From: Rhodospirillaceae bacterium | Lineage (GTDB): Bacteria; Pseudomonadota; Alphaproteobacteria; CACIAM-22H2 | NCBI GenBank assembly: GCA_027490975.1 | Contig: JAIXXA010000128.1 | Location: 1-40,502 of the forward strand | Length of the DNA: 40,502 nucleotides | Direction: 5' to 3' | Shown: piece after piece, positions 1 through 10,639 of the stretch | How the letters are laid out: every line of letters starts with the position of its first letter | How positions within the stretch are numbered: the stretch's first letter is position 1 | Position numbers and translations under genes: made by a program | Notes under the pieces: generated by a model | Told to the model about the DNA's origin: nothing | Databases searched by the model: none | Seen by the model: only the letters and a program-made list of their open reading frames with translations

Positions 1-274
1 CGAAGCGCACGATGTTGTTGGCGCCGATAGAGAAGCTCTGCCAGTCGATGGCAAGATTCTGCGAGGCTTGGTTGATCGTGAGCTGGTTGGGGGCCGTCTG
101 CGTGATGCTGCCCGCACCGCCCACAACCGTGCCGCCCTGCGGCAGCGTTTGCGCCAGGCTCGGGACCGAGAAGCCCACTGCCAACGCCAACGGCCAGCCC
201 ATGCGCGCAGCTGCCCGCCGCCGCTGGCCGCGGCGCGACTTCGCACAAAAAAAACGTTGCCGATTCAGCGGCAT
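1..274 (-). CDS. Two-partner-secretion exoprotein (TpsA / filamentous haemagglutinin-like), N-terminal fragment
   Basis: Only the first 91 codons are in the window; the gene runs off its left edge. The reading starts at an ATG at 274 and opens with a long basic n-region (about residues 1-25, rich in Arg and Lys), then a hydrophobic stretch ending PSLAQ, which fits the extended signal peptides of TpsA proteins. The mature start carries the family signature LPQGGTVVGG, then LTINQASQNLAIDWQSFSIG and NNIVRF, matching the haemagglutination-activity (TPS) domain recognised by the partner TpsB pore. Such proteins are exported by Sec and then across the outer membrane, often as adhesins or contact toxins. 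The effector part and any TpsB gene lie outside the window, so the role is not known. The nearest upstream gene is the kinase ending at 387, on the same strand. Confidence 0.85.
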   Translation of the reverse strand, partial: MPLNRQRFFCAKSRRGQRRRAAARMGWPLALAVGFSVPSLAQTLPQGGTVVGGAGSITQTAPNQLTINQASQNLAIDWQSFSIGANNIVRF

Positions 275-386
275 GCCATCACAGCGCCTTGCGATTGCAT
301 CTTGCTTCTAAAAATGGGTTAGGAACAAACATCTTAATCGATGACGTCGAGCTTGCCAGCAAAACTTTGGCCAAAACAGACGATTG

Positions 387-2342
<1,956 letters not shown>

Positions 2343-2376
2343 GGCGGCACCCCCTTTCGGGCGGCGTTGCGGAACG

Positions 2377-3234
2377 TCAGCGCAAGGCGGCGCGGGTTTC
2401 GGCCAGAACGGGGGCGATGGCGGCACGGTCGGCGTCGGGCACGCTGCGAATGCGCTGAACGCCCGTGAGGCCCTGGAATTCGCGGCCGAGTTCGGTTTCG
2501 GCAAAACCGTTCAGAACGGCGCGCAGCTGGGCGAGCGCTGCGGGCGCCATCGGCTTGCCGGCAAGTACGATGAAGTTCGGCACGCGCGCGAACTCGCGGA
2601 ACTCCAGCGTCTGGCGGATGTCGTCGCGCAGGATGCGGAACTCGCCCATGCTCATTGCCGCCATCGGCGTGTCACTGCCCGACAGAAGCTGGGCGAGGCT
2701 GTCTTCGTTGCGCGCCCAGATCGGGCGGTAGTCGGCATCGGCGCGCAAGCCGGCGCTTGCCAAAGTTGCTTTGGCCGACATGGCAACCAAAGACTGCGGG
2801 TTGGCGAGCGCCAATGCCTTGCCGCGCAGCGCTTCGAGCGAGGCCACGGGCGTGTCTTTGCGCGTGACGAACAGCGCCGGAATGGGCGGCTCGAAGCCGC
2901 CGAGCACTTCAAGCTTGCCGTCTTCTTCGGCGACGAGGGCAAGATTGGCCGGCGTGAAAACAAGGTCGTACGCGCCCTCGAGCGTGCGGCGTTGGAATTC
3001 GCGCAAATCCGTCGCGGTTGCGATCTCGACCGGGCGGCCGAGCTGCGCCGCCAGATATTCGCGCATCGGCCGGTAGTTGGTGAGGATGATGCGCGCGCTC
3101 ACGTTCGGCACGACGCCGATCTGGAAGGCGGCAGCACCCTGGGCGCGCGCATTTTCCGCGCCGCCAAACACCGCGCAGGCCGTCGCAAAGGCGCCGGCGA
3201 TCTGGAGCATTTCGCGTCGCGATCGCTTTTCCAT
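2377..3234 (-). CDS. PhnD-like periplasmic substrate-binding protein
   Basis: The product is 285 residues and starts at an ATG with GAGGATG eight bases before it. The N-terminus SRREMLQ followed by a hydrophobic run and a cleavage site near ENARA resembles a Tat signal peptide. The mature part has PhnD/phosphonate-type features: IGVVPNVSA near the start, NYRPMREYLAAQLGRPVE, TLEGAYDLVFTPANLAL, and a second lobe with alternating strands and ALANPQS. Family members bind phosphonate, phosphite, thiamine-like or other small anionic ligands, so the ligand cannot be read here. No ABC permease or ATPase gene is nearby. The next gene is a hybrid kinase with a periplasmic domain, so a sensory role as in TorT-TorS or LuxP-LuxQ is inferred, not shown. 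Confidence 0.8.
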   Translation of the reverse strand: MEKRSRREMLQIAGAFATACAVFGGAENARAQGAAAFQIGVVPNVSARIILTNYRPMREYLAAQLGRPVEIATATDLREFQRRTLEGAYDLVFTPANLALVAEEDGKLEVLGGFEPPIPALFVTRKDTPVASLEALRGKALALANPQSLVAMSAKATLASAGLRADADYRPIWARNEDSLAQLLSGSDTPMAAMSMGEFRILRDDIRQTLEFREFARVPNFIVLAGKPMAPAALAQLRAVLNGFAETELGREFQGLTGVQRIRSVPDADRAAIAPVLAETRAALR

Positions 3235-3266
3235 TTTGCATCCTCGAGCCGACGGAACCGAGCTCA

Positions 3267-3295
3267 AGTGTCGCGGTATCGCGTCGAATCGTCAA
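3267..3295 (-). promoter_or_regulatory. Possible sigma-70-type promoter for the PhnD-like/kinase operon
   Basis: On the minus strand TTGACG (3295-3290) is followed after 17 bases by GACACT (3272-3267). The -35 match is good and the -10 is poor (three of six). Start of transcription would fall about 26 bases before the ATG at 3234. Position is sensible, strength is doubtful. Confidence 0.3.
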
Positions 3296-3347
3296 CCGCT
3301 GGCGACGTTTTCTGCACAATAAACCCACATTCCACTGCACTTACGAA

Positions 3348-3362
3348 TTTGCAAAATGCAAA
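3348..3362. promoter_or_regulatory. Perfect 15-bp dyad, possible operator
   Basis: TTTGCA-AAA-TGCAAA is a perfect inverted repeat in the divergent space between the PhnD-like operon (minus, starts at 3234) and the RidA-like gene (plus, starts at 3449). It sits in an AT-rich patch unlike the flanking coding DNA, as expected for a repressor or activator site. The regulator is unknown. Confidence 0.35.
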
Positions 3363-3448
3363 ACCGTTGCTGCAAAGCCGCTTGGCGGCCGGCCGATTTC
3401 CGCGCCAAAGTCGTGCATCTCTGTCCTCGAACCCAGCGGAGCCTGCCA

Positions 3449-3910
3449 ATGTCGGCCGAAATGCGCCTCAAAGAACGCGGCATCGTGCTGTCCGAACCGC
3501 AGTCGCCCAGCGGCAATTACCTGCCGTTTCGGCTGCATGCGAACACGCTCTATCTGTCCGGCCAGGGGCCGTGCCGGGCCGACGGCAGCCTGCGCACCGG
3601 CATCGTCGGCGCAAGCGTGACGCTCGAAGAAGCAAGACAGGATGCGCGTCTCGTGGGCCTGGGCCTGCTCGCGGCGGCGCGAACGGCGCTGGGCTCGCTC
3701 GACCGCGTCGATTACGTGGTCAAGCTGCTCGGCATGGTCAATGCCGCACCGGGCTTCGGTCACCAGCCCGAAGTGATCAACGGCTGTTCGGACCTGTTCG
3801 TCGAGGTGTTCGGCGAGGCCGGACGGCATGCGCGCTCCGCCGTCGGCATGGGCAGCCTGCCGCGCGGCATCACGGTCGAGATCGAGGCGATCTTCGCCGT
3901 GAAGGGCTAG
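3449..3910 (+). CDS. RidA (YjgF/YER057c/UK114) family protein
   Basis: The product is 153 residues, within the range of the larger RidA subgroup. The family fold is shown by LYLSGQGP near residue 35, TLEEARQDARLVGLGLLAAA, a strand with VVKLLGMVN and the C-terminal LPRGITVEIEAIFAV. The Arg in HARSAVG, shortly before LPRG, matches the active-site Arg of RidA, so imine/enamine deaminase activity is plausible, though many members of this subgroup have other or unknown substrates. GCGGAG lies about eight bases before the chosen ATG; the frame is open further upstream without a site. The gene ends 10 bases before the end of the convergent flavoprotein gene. Confidence 0.85.
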   Translation: MSAEMRLKERGIVLSEPQSPSGNYLPFRLHANTLYLSGQGPCRADGSLRTGIVGASVTLEEARQDARLVGLGLLAAARTALGSLDRVDYVVKLLGMVNAAPGFGHQPEVINGCSDLFVEVFGEAGRHARSAVGMGSLPRGITVEIEAIFAVKG

Positions 3911-3920
3911 CGGCCGATCC

Positions 3921-5318
3921 TTACTGGCCCGTCGCGATGCGTTCGACGAGCTGCTTCACGTTCGGGATGAAGCCGTTTCGGTAGTAGGGGTCCGACGCGA
4001 AACGATAGGCGTTGTGGCCCGCGAACATCAGCTGCGCTTCGACGTCCGCGCCGTGGCTGATGTCCTGCAGCGTCTTCTGGATGCAGAAGCTGCGCGGGTC
4101 GGCCTTTTTGCCGGTGGTGCCGGCGTCGTTCTGCTGCCAGTTCGAGAAGGCGCAGGCCGAAAGGCAGCCCATGCAGTTGACCTGGTCGCGATGGATCTCT
4201 TCGGCGCGCGCCGGGGTCACGAAAATCAGCGTGAATTCGGGCGTGCGCAAGGCTTCGGTGAAACCGGCTTTGACCCAGCGCTCGGCGGCCGCCCGGTCTT
4301 GCGCCGACAGATAGACGAGGCGCCCGCGCGCACCCACCGGGAACGGCTGGTCGTGCTCGCCCACCGGGTGCATCTGGTAGGCGACTTGGCGGGCCGAACG
4401 CTCTTCGAGTTCCGCCAGAAACGGATTGCGCACGGCCGACGAATAGAAGCCGGTCGGCGAGAAGCGATGCAGCAGCACATCGCCCGATTTGAGGGTGAGC
4501 AGGCGCTGCTTCCACGCGTCGGAAATCGGGCTTTCCTTGGTGAGCAGGGGCCGCGTGCCGAACTGGAACGCGCACGGGCCCACGTCGGGATTGCCGACGA
4601 AATCCTGCCATTCGTCGAGCCGCCACACCCCGCCCGCCATGATGATCGGCGTGCGCTCGAGGCCGAATTCGCGCATTTGCCGGCGCAATTCGATCACGCG
4701 CGGCAGGGGCGCTTCGGGCTTCAGCGGATCTTCGGCGTTCGACAGGCCGTTGTGGCCGCCGGCCAGCCACGGATCCTCGTAGACCACGCCGCCCAGCAGA
4801 TCGGCGAATTTGTGGTAGGCGCGCTTCCAAAGCGCGCGGAACGCGCGCGCCGAGGATACGATCGGATAGTAGTAGGCGCCGTATTTGGCGCAGATTTCGG
4901 CGATCTTGTAGGGCATGCCGGCCCCGCACGTGACGCCGTGGATGAGGCCCTTGGACTGGTCGAGGACGGCTTCCAGGATCGGCTCGGCCCCACCCATTTC
5001 CCACAGGATATTCATGTGGACGCGGCCCTGCTCGCCCGACATTTCGCGCGCCACGCGCGCCTGGTGCAAAGCGCCCTTGACCGCATAGGCGATCAGCTCG
5101 TCGTGCCGCTCGCGCCGCGTTTTGCCGCGGTAGATCTGGCGCACCACGTTGCCGTTTTCGTCGAGATGGTCGGCATTGACGCCCGAGAAGGTGCCCACGC
5201 CCCCCGCCGCCGCCCACGCCCCGGAGCTTTCGCCGTTCGAGACCGAAACGCCCTTGCCGCCTTCGACGACCGGCAGAACTTCGCGGCCCGAAATCATAAT
5301 CGGTTCAAGTGAAAACAA
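3921..5318 (-). CDS. Nitronate monooxygenase-type FMN oxidoreductase with a C-terminal cysteine cluster
   Basis: The product is 465 residues, longer than ordinary nitronate monooxygenases (about 320-370). The TIM-barrel part has LPVVEGGKGVSVS at the N-terminus, HGVTCGAGMP near 127-135, a GGHNG motif with His189 in the position of the catalytic His, and PIIMAGGV near 224-231, a typical FMN phosphate loop. A C-terminal extension carries Cys382, Cys385, Cys389 (CMGCLSAC) and Cys412, a spacing that would suit an Fe-S cluster; ordinary family members lack it. A TTG at 5318 is chosen because GGAAG lies eight bases before it and it keeps the usual start of the fold; an ATG at 5297 is the alternative. 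On the minus strand a TACAAT (5398-5393) could be the -10 box. The substrate is unknown. Confidence 0.8.
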   Translation of the reverse strand: MFSLEPIMISGREVLPVVEGGKGVSVSNGESSGAWAAAGGVGTFSGVNADHLDENGNVVRQIYRGKTRRERHDELIAYAVKGALHQARVAREMSGEQGRVHMNILWEMGGAEPILEAVLDQSKGLIHGVTCGAGMPYKIAEICAKYGAYYYPIVSSARAFRALWKRAYHKFADLLGGVVYEDPWLAGGHNGLSNAEDPLKPEAPLPRVIELRRQMREFGLERTPIIMAGGVWRLDEWQDFVGNPDVGPCAFQFGTRPLLTKESPISDAWKQRLLTLKSGDVLLHRFSPTGFYSSAVRNPFLAELEERSARQVAYQMHPVGEHDQPFPVGARGRLVYLSAQDRAAAERWVKAGFTEALRTPEFTLIFVTPARAEEIHRDQVNCMGCLSACAFSNWQQNDAGTTGKKADPRSFCIQKTLQDISHGADVEAQLMFAGHNAYRFASDPYYRNGFIPNVKQLVERIATGQ

Positions 5319-5417
5319 GATGTCGCTTCCGTTGGTTCGGAGGAAGGGGGGGCGGGTTGAACGCCGGGTCGTGAGTCCGCGACAGTGATAAAATTGTAAT
5401 CGAGCGAACGCAAGCGG

Positions 5418-8147
5418 CTATTGGGCCGCCGCCTCCGCCCGCTCGCCCCACGCGGCCATCGCGATGGTGGCATGCACCATGTCGAGTTCGTCGGTTACGG
5501 CTTTGATTTCGAAGCCCAACACCCGGCAAAGCTCGACCATATTGTGGTTTTCCCGCAGGATTTCGCCGTAAACCTCGCCGACGCCCCGGGCCTTGGCATA
5601 GTCGAGAATGCGGATCATCAGCCGCCGCCCGAGCCCCAGACCCTTGAGATCGGAGCGCAGGGCGATCGCGTATTCGGCGCGCGCGCGGTCGGGGTCGGCG
5701 GCCAACCGGACCACGCCCAAAAGCCCCTCGGGATCGTCGCGCCGCTCGCAGACAAAGGCCATTTCGCGGTCGTAGTCGATCTGGGTCAGGCGCGCCAGCT
5801 GCGGCCGCGTGAGGCGCGTGACGGGGGCGAAGAACCGCATGCGGCGGTCTTCCGCACTCATGTGGTCGATGAGCCCGTCGATCAGCGGCGCGTCTTCGGG
5901 GCGAACCGGGCGCAGCTTTACCTTTCCGATCCCGTCGAGCTCGAGCGTTTCGACGAGATCGGACGGGTAAGGCTCGATCGCAAGGCGTGCCGCGTGCACC
6001 TTGCTGCCGGGCTTGCGCACGCGAATGCGCGCGTCGAGCACGATGGCACCGCTCGCGTCGGCCAGCAGCGGGTTGATGTCGAGCTCGGCCACCGAATCGA
6101 GATCGCAGATCAGCTGCGACAGGCGCACCAGCGCCAATTCCACCGCCGCAAGATCGGCCGCCGGCCGGTCGCGATAGCCGCGCAACAGCCGCGACACGCG
6201 CGTGGCCCCGACGAGTTCGCGCGCAAGCTTCACGTTGAGCGGCGGCAGGGCCATTGCCGTGTCGCCGACCACTTCGACCGAAACGCCGCCCTGGCCGAAC
6301 AGGATCGCGGGGCCGAATTGGCGGTCTTCGCTCACGCCCAGAATCAGCTCGTGCGCGTCCGGGCGGCGGACCATCTCCTGCACCAGAAAACCCGTAACGA
6401 CCGCGTCGGGGCGCTTGGCTTTGACGCGCTCGATCATCGCGGCGGCGGCAAGCTCGACCGCGCGCGGCCCGTCGAGATTGAGGGCAACGCCGCCCACGTC
6501 GGATTTGTGCAGGATCTGCGGCGACACGATTTTGAGCGCCACGCGCCCGCCGATGCGCACGGCCGCGAGCACGGCCGAGGTCGCGTCGGCCACCAGTTCG
6601 CCGCGCGGCAGCGCAAAACCGTAGCCCGCCAGAACGCCGCGCACTTGCGGATCCGACAGCCATTCCTGGCCCGCCGCCAAAGCCGCATCGACGATGGCGC
6701 GGGCCGCCGTCGGATCGGGCGCAAGCATTTCGGGAGCTGCGTCCGGCACTTCCATGAGGTTGCGCTGCGCTTGGCGATAGCGAACGAGATGCATGAAGCC
6801 GCGCACGGCTTTGTCCGGCGTTTCGTAGGACGGGATGCGCGCATCGGCAAACAGCGCACGCGCTGCCAGCGCATTTTGGGTCCCGCCGAGCCACGAGGCG
6901 AGCACGGGGATCTTGGCACCCTTGGCCCCGTCGATGACGGCTTGCGCCGCTTCGACCGACGAGGCGATCGCGGTGGGGCAGTTGAGCGCCAGCACGGCAT
7001 CCACGCCGGGGGCCTGCAGCAGCACGTCGAGGGCGGCCCGATAGCGTGCGCCGTCCGCGTCGCCGATGATGTCGACGGGATTGCCGTGCGACCAGGTCGG
7101 CGGCAGCACCTTGTCGAGCTTGCTTTGCGTGTCGGCATCGATCGGCGCAAGATGGCCGAGCTGGTCCATCAGCGTGTCGGTTGCGAGCACGCCGAGCCCG
7201 CCGCCGTTGGTAAGGATGGCAAGCCGATCGCCGCCTTCGCCAGGGCCGCCCGGCAAGGCCGGGGCCGCAAGCGTGGCGACCGCATCGAACAATTCGTCGA
7301 TGTCGTAGACGCGCAGCATGCCCGCACGCCGGAACGCCGCGTCGTAGACCGCATCGGCACCGGCCAAAGCGCCGGTATGCGAGGCGGCCGCCTTGGCGGC
7401 TTCGGCATGGCGCCCGGCTTTGATCACGATTACCGGTTTCAGGCGCGCGGCGGCGCGCGCGGCGCTCATGAATTTGCGCGCCTGCGTGACCGCTTCGATA
7501 TAGAGCAGGATCGCGCGGGTTTTGCCGTCGGTCGCAAGCCAATCGAGCATGTCGCCGAAATCGACGTCGCTCATGTCGCCGAGCGACACGAGATGTGAAA
7601 AGCCGATCTTGCGCGGCGCCGCCCAATCGACGATCGCGGTCGCCATGGCGCCCGACTGCGTCACGAACGCAAGATCGCCCGCCATCGGGGCCACGTGCGA
7701 GAAGGTCGCGTTGAGGCCGATGGCCGGCACCATGGCGCCCAGGCAGTTCGGGCCGACGATGCGCATCAGATAGGGGCGTGCGGCATCGAGCATCTCCTGC
7801 TCGAGCGCTTTGCCGGCATTGTTCGGCAATTCGCCGAAGCCGGCGGAAATCACGATGGCCGCCCGGCACCCGCGGGCGCCCAATTGGGCGACGATCCCCG
7901 GCACCGTCGCGGGCGGGGTGCAGATCACGGCAAGATCGGGTACGACCGGCAAGCTCTGCACATCCGGATAGGCGAACACGCCTTCGATCGCCGGATATTT
8001 CGGATTGACCGGCAGGATCGGGCCTGCGAAACCGGCATGGAACAGATTGCGCGCCAAGACCGCTCCAACCGAACCCGGTTTGGGCGTGGCGCCGATCAAG
8101 GCCACGGATTTGGGCGCCAGAAGCTTGTCGAGATTGCGGATCGACAT
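5418..8147 (-). CDS. ADP-forming acyl-CoA synthetase fused to a GNAT acetyltransferase (Pat/ACS-GNAT type)
   Basis: The product is 909 residues. Domain order is a CoA-binding Rossmann domain (about 1-130, with VALIGATPKPGSVG), a succinyl-CoA-ligase-like domain, an ATP-grasp domain (about 480-700) and a GNAT domain in roughly the last 165 residues (from KLRPVRPEDAP to the GLGLGRRLM acetyl-CoA loop). The SHTGALAG motif keeps His257, the phosphohistidine of working ADP-forming synthetases. This is the layout of protein lysine acetyltransferases such as Pat/PatZ, which regulate acetyl-CoA synthetase, and also of putative catalytic enzymes. The start MSIRNLDKLL is typical of the family; the upstream site is weak. 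It is divergent from the GT9 gene, with 72 bases between starts. Which half is active here cannot be read. Confidence 0.88.
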   Translation of the reverse strand: MSIRNLDKLLAPKSVALIGATPKPGSVGAVLARNLFHAGFAGPILPVNPKYPAIEGVFAYPDVQSLPVVPDLAVICTPPATVPGIVAQLGARGCRAAIVISAGFGELPNNAGKALEQEMLDAARPYLMRIVGPNCLGAMVPAIGLNATFSHVAPMAGDLAFVTQSGAMATAIVDWAAPRKIGFSHLVSLGDMSDVDFGDMLDWLATDGKTRAILLYIEAVTQARKFMSAARAAARLKPVIVIKAGRHAEAAKAAASHTGALAGADAVYDAAFRRAGMLRVYDIDELFDAVATLAAPALPGGPGEGGDRLAILTNGGGLGVLATDTLMDQLGHLAPIDADTQSKLDKVLPPTWSHGNPVDIIGDADGARYRAALDVLLQAPGVDAVLALNCPTAIASSVEAAQAVIDGAKGAKIPVLASWLGGTQNALAARALFADARIPSYETPDKAVRGFMHLVRYRQAQRNLMEVPDAAPEMLAPDPTAARAIVDAALAAGQEWLSDPQVRGVLAGYGFALPRGELVADATSAVLAAVRIGGRVALKIVSPQILHKSDVGGVALNLDGPRAVELAAAAMIERVKAKRPDAVVTGFLVQEMVRRPDAHELILGVSEDRQFGPAILFGQGGVSVEVVGDTAMALPPLNVKLARELVGATRVSRLLRGYRDRPAADLAAVELALVRLSQLICDLDSVAELDINPLLADASGAIVLDARIRVRKPGSKVHAARLAIEPYPSDLVETLELDGIGKVKLRPVRPEDAPLIDGLIDHMSAEDRRMRFFAPVTRLTRPQLARLTQIDYDREMAFVCERRDDPEGLLGVVRLAADPDRARAEYAIALRSDLKGLGLGRRLMIRILDYAKARGVGEVYGEILRENHNMVELCRVLGFEIKAVTDELDMVHATIAMAAWGERAEAAAQ

Positions 8148-8219
8148 GTCGTACCGATCGCCTTTCCTTGTTTCCCAACTTTGCTGCAGTGCAACATAAT
8201 AGCGCCGAATTGTGACGAA

Positions 8220-9206
8220 ATGACACCCCAAACAATTTTGGTTTATGTCGGCCTCGATCTGGTCGGCGACGGGCTGCTGAAGCTGCCCTTCGTGCGGGTG
8301 CTCAAAGCCAATTGGCCGGCCGCAGAAATCACCTGGTGCGCGGGCAAGGGTGCCAGCGTCTATGCGGGCAGTCTGCGCCCGCTCGTCGCCGGGCTGATCG
8401 ACGAAACCCTTGAAAACGCAGGGTTTGGCAGTCGTCTGGGCGATGTCTTCGCGCGCCCTTTGGGCGCACGCAGCTTCGATCTGGTGCTCGACACGCAGCG
8501 CCGCTTTTCAACGAGCCTGGCCGTGCGCCGCGTGCGCCATCGGCGGTTCGTGTCGGGGGCAGCTGGTTTTCTGTTTTCCGACGGCAAGCCGTCCGCGCGC
8601 GCCAAACCGCGGGCGATGCTGGGCCAGATGCTGCAATTGATCGAAGCGGCCGGCGGCGATCCGACGCTGGCAACCCCGCCTTTGGCGCTGCCGGCGGACG
8701 CAACGCATGCCGCTGCTGCGTTGCTGCCGCCGGGGCCGGCTTATGTCGGCCTCGCGCCGGGTGCCGGCAATCGCGCGAAATGCTGGCCGTTCGAAAACTA
8801 CCTCGCGGTCGCGACGGCGCTGGGCGAGGCCGTGCCCGTATTCATCCTCGGCCCCGACGAGAAGGACTGGATCGACGCCGCATCTGCCGTGCCCAATGCG
8901 CGCCTGCCGCTGCAGGAAGCGGCCGCGCGCGGCATCGCCGCCTCGCCGACTTTGACGATTGCGCTGGCCCAGCGGCTTGCCGCTTCGCTCGCCAACGATT
9001 CGGGCGGCGGCCATATGCTGGCGGCCGGCGACCGGCCGCTTGTGTCGCTGTTCGGGCCGACCGATCCCGCGAAGTTCGCACCGCACGCGCGGCGATCGAC
9101 GGTGCTGCGCGCCCAGGATTTCGGCGCCGACGATATGGCCGCGATCCCGGTCGATGCGGTCGTGGCCGCCCTTCAATCGTCGATGGCGAGCGCCGGCCCC
9201 CGCTGA
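8220..9206 (+). CDS. Glycosyltransferase family 9 (heptosyltransferase-like)
   Basis: The product is 328 residues, the usual size for GT9 (GT-B fold). The N-terminal half has VYVGLDLVGDGLLKLPFVRVLK in the place of the family opening, and the C-terminal half has GLAPGAGNRAKCWPFENYLAVA followed by the donor-site signature NDSGGGHMLAAGDRPLVSLFGPTDP. GT9 enzymes add heptose or related sugars to lipid A-core or other surface glycans at the inner face of the cytoplasmic membrane. The ATG at 8220 has no strong ribosome site, and upstream residues in frame are not GT9-like. The last 34 bases overlap the convergent AmpG-like gene. No other LPS core genes are next to it, so the acceptor is unknown. Confidence 0.82.
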   Translation: MTPQTILVYVGLDLVGDGLLKLPFVRVLKANWPAAEITWCAGKGASVYAGSLRPLVAGLIDETLENAGFGSRLGDVFARPLGARSFDLVLDTQRRFSTSLAVRRVRHRRFVSGAAGFLFSDGKPSARAKPRAMLGQMLQLIEAAGGDPTLATPPLALPADATHAAAALLPPGPAYVGLAPGAGNRAKCWPFENYLAVATALGEAVPVFILGPDEKDWIDAASAVPNARLPLQEAAARGIAASPTLTIALAQRLAASLANDSGGGHMLAAGDRPLVSLFGPTDPAKFAPHARRSTVLRAQDFGADDMAAIPVDAVVAALQSSMASAGPR

Positions 9207-10525
9207 GGCAGATCGCGGCCCGGAAAGCGCCGCATCAGCCACACCACCATCAAGAGGCCCGGCAAGGCTGCAAGCGTCGTTGCCGCGAAGAACCACACCC
9301 AATCGAGCTGCACGGAGAGCCAGCCGCCCGACGCCGCAAGCGTGGTACGGCCGACGGCGGCAAGCGACGACAAGAGCGCGTATTGCGTGGCCGTGAACGC
9401 GATGTTGCACAGGCCCGACAGATACGCGACGAACGCCGCCGAGCCCATGCCGCCCGAGAAATTTTCGATGCCGATCGTGAGCGTGAGCAGCGCCACGTCG
9501 TAGCCGACATAGGCCTGCAGCACGTACATGAGGTTCGAGACCGCCTGCAGAATGCCGCAATAGAACAGCGCCGGATAAAGCCCGAAACGCGCCACCACCG
9601 CCCCGCCGGCCGCAACGCCCGCAAGCGTGGAAAACACGCCGTAGATTTTCGAGATGTTGGCGACTTCGATGCGGCTGAATCCCATCGCGACATAGAAGGG
9701 ATTGGCCATCACACCCGCCAGCGCGTCGCCGAATTTGTAGAGCACCACGAAAATGAGGATCGTCGCCCACGCCGGACGCGTGGCGAATTCGGCAAACGGC
9801 CCGACCACGGCCTGGCCGAACCACGCTTGCAGCTTCTGCAAGGCATTGTCGCCGGGAAGCGGCGCTGCAACCGCGTCGGGTACCTTGGGCTCGGCCGTGA
9901 ACCACACCGTGAGCGCGCCCACGGCCATCAGGCACGCCATCGCCGCGAACGCAAAAGGCCAGCCGCCGTATTCGGCCGCGTACAAAGCGCCGGCCGACGC
10001 CGCCATGAGCCCGAAGCGATAGCCCCATTGCGTGGCGGCGGCCCCGGCCCCTTGTTCGTCCGCTTTCAGGATTTCGATGCGAAACGCGTCGATGACGATG
10101 TCTTGGCTGGCCGACAGAAACGCGATGACGACCGCGACCATCGCGGTCGGCCACGGATCGATGCGCGGGTCGGTGAATCCGAGCGCGAAGATCGCGGCGG
10201 CAAGGCCCGCCTGGATCAGCAGCGCCCAGGACCGGCGACGGCCCAAGCGCCGCGTGAAGGCGCCCAAGGGCACCCGGTCGATGATCGGCGCCCACAGGAA
10301 TTTGAGCGAATAGGCGGTGCCGACAAGGGCAAGGATGCCGATCGTGGTGCGGCTCACGCCCGATTCGGCAAGCCAGAACGAGAGCGTGCCGAAGGTCAAC
10401 GGCAGCGGCAATCCCGAGGAAAACCCCATGAACAGCACGGCAAGCAGGCGCGGCCGCGTGTAGACGGCCAAGGCCGAGCGCCAATTCGCCGGCTGGTCCG
10501 GGGGCGGTGCCGGGGTATCGTTCAT
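9173..10525 (-). CDS. AmpG-like muropeptide permease, major facilitator family
   Basis: The product is 450 residues with about twelve hydrophobic segments. AmpG hallmarks are VLFMGFSSGLPLPLTFGTLSFWL at the first helix, TIGILALVGTAYSLKFLWAPIID, then LGRRRSW in the loop after helix 2, SASQDIVIDAFR in the middle and a late helix with IGIENFSGGMGSAAFVAYLSGLC. AmpG imports GlcNAc-anhydro-MurNAc peptides from the periplasm for cell-wall recycling, and in many bacteria it also controls AmpC beta-lactamase induction. No ampC, ampR or recycling enzyme gene is nearby. Start MNDTPAP at 10525 is the natural beginning; the frame stays open upstream but without membrane-protein character. It is divergent from the PAS_5 gene and overlaps the GT9 gene tail to tail. 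Confidence 0.85.
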   Translation of the reverse strand: MNDTPAPPPDQPANWRSALAVYTRPRLLAVLFMGFSSGLPLPLTFGTLSFWLAESGVSRTTIGILALVGTAYSLKFLWAPIIDRVPLGAFTRRLGRRRSWALLIQAGLAAAIFALGFTDPRIDPWPTAMVAVVIAFLSASQDIVIDAFRIEILKADEQGAGAAATQWGYRFGLMAASAGALYAAEYGGWPFAFAAMACLMAVGALTVWFTAEPKVPDAVAAPLPGDNALQKLQAWFGQAVVGPFAEFATRPAWATILIFVVLYKFGDALAGVMANPFYVAMGFSRIEVANISKIYGVFSTLAGVAAGGAVVARFGLYPALFYCGILQAVSNLMYVLQAYVGYDVALLTLTIGIENFSGGMGSAAFVAYLSGLCNIAFTATQYALLSSLAAVGRTTLAASGGWLSVQLDWVWFFAATTLAALPGLLMVVWLMRRFPGRDLPQRGPALAIDD

Positions 10526-10639
10526 GCGTTTTCGGTTGTGCGAATCGTGCGCATCGCGGCAGTCTATGCGAAGGCGATTCACGCGCGAAGGCTTTGGTGG
10601 CCCGAGGGCGCATATTTCGGGGCCGCGCGCGCCAAGACA

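Noticed and set aside
2377-3234. PhnD-like protein as part of a phosphonate ABC transporter operon
   Set aside because: No permease or ATPase gene lies beside it; the partner is a sensor kinase.
5297-5318. ATG at 5297 as the start of the flavoprotein gene
   Set aside because: It lacks a ribosome site, whereas the TTG at 5318 has GGAAG at eight bases and keeps the usual family N-terminus; it remains possible.
5421-7598. Long open frame opposite the ACS-GNAT gene
   Set aside because: Antisense shadow; the minus-strand product has all family motifs.
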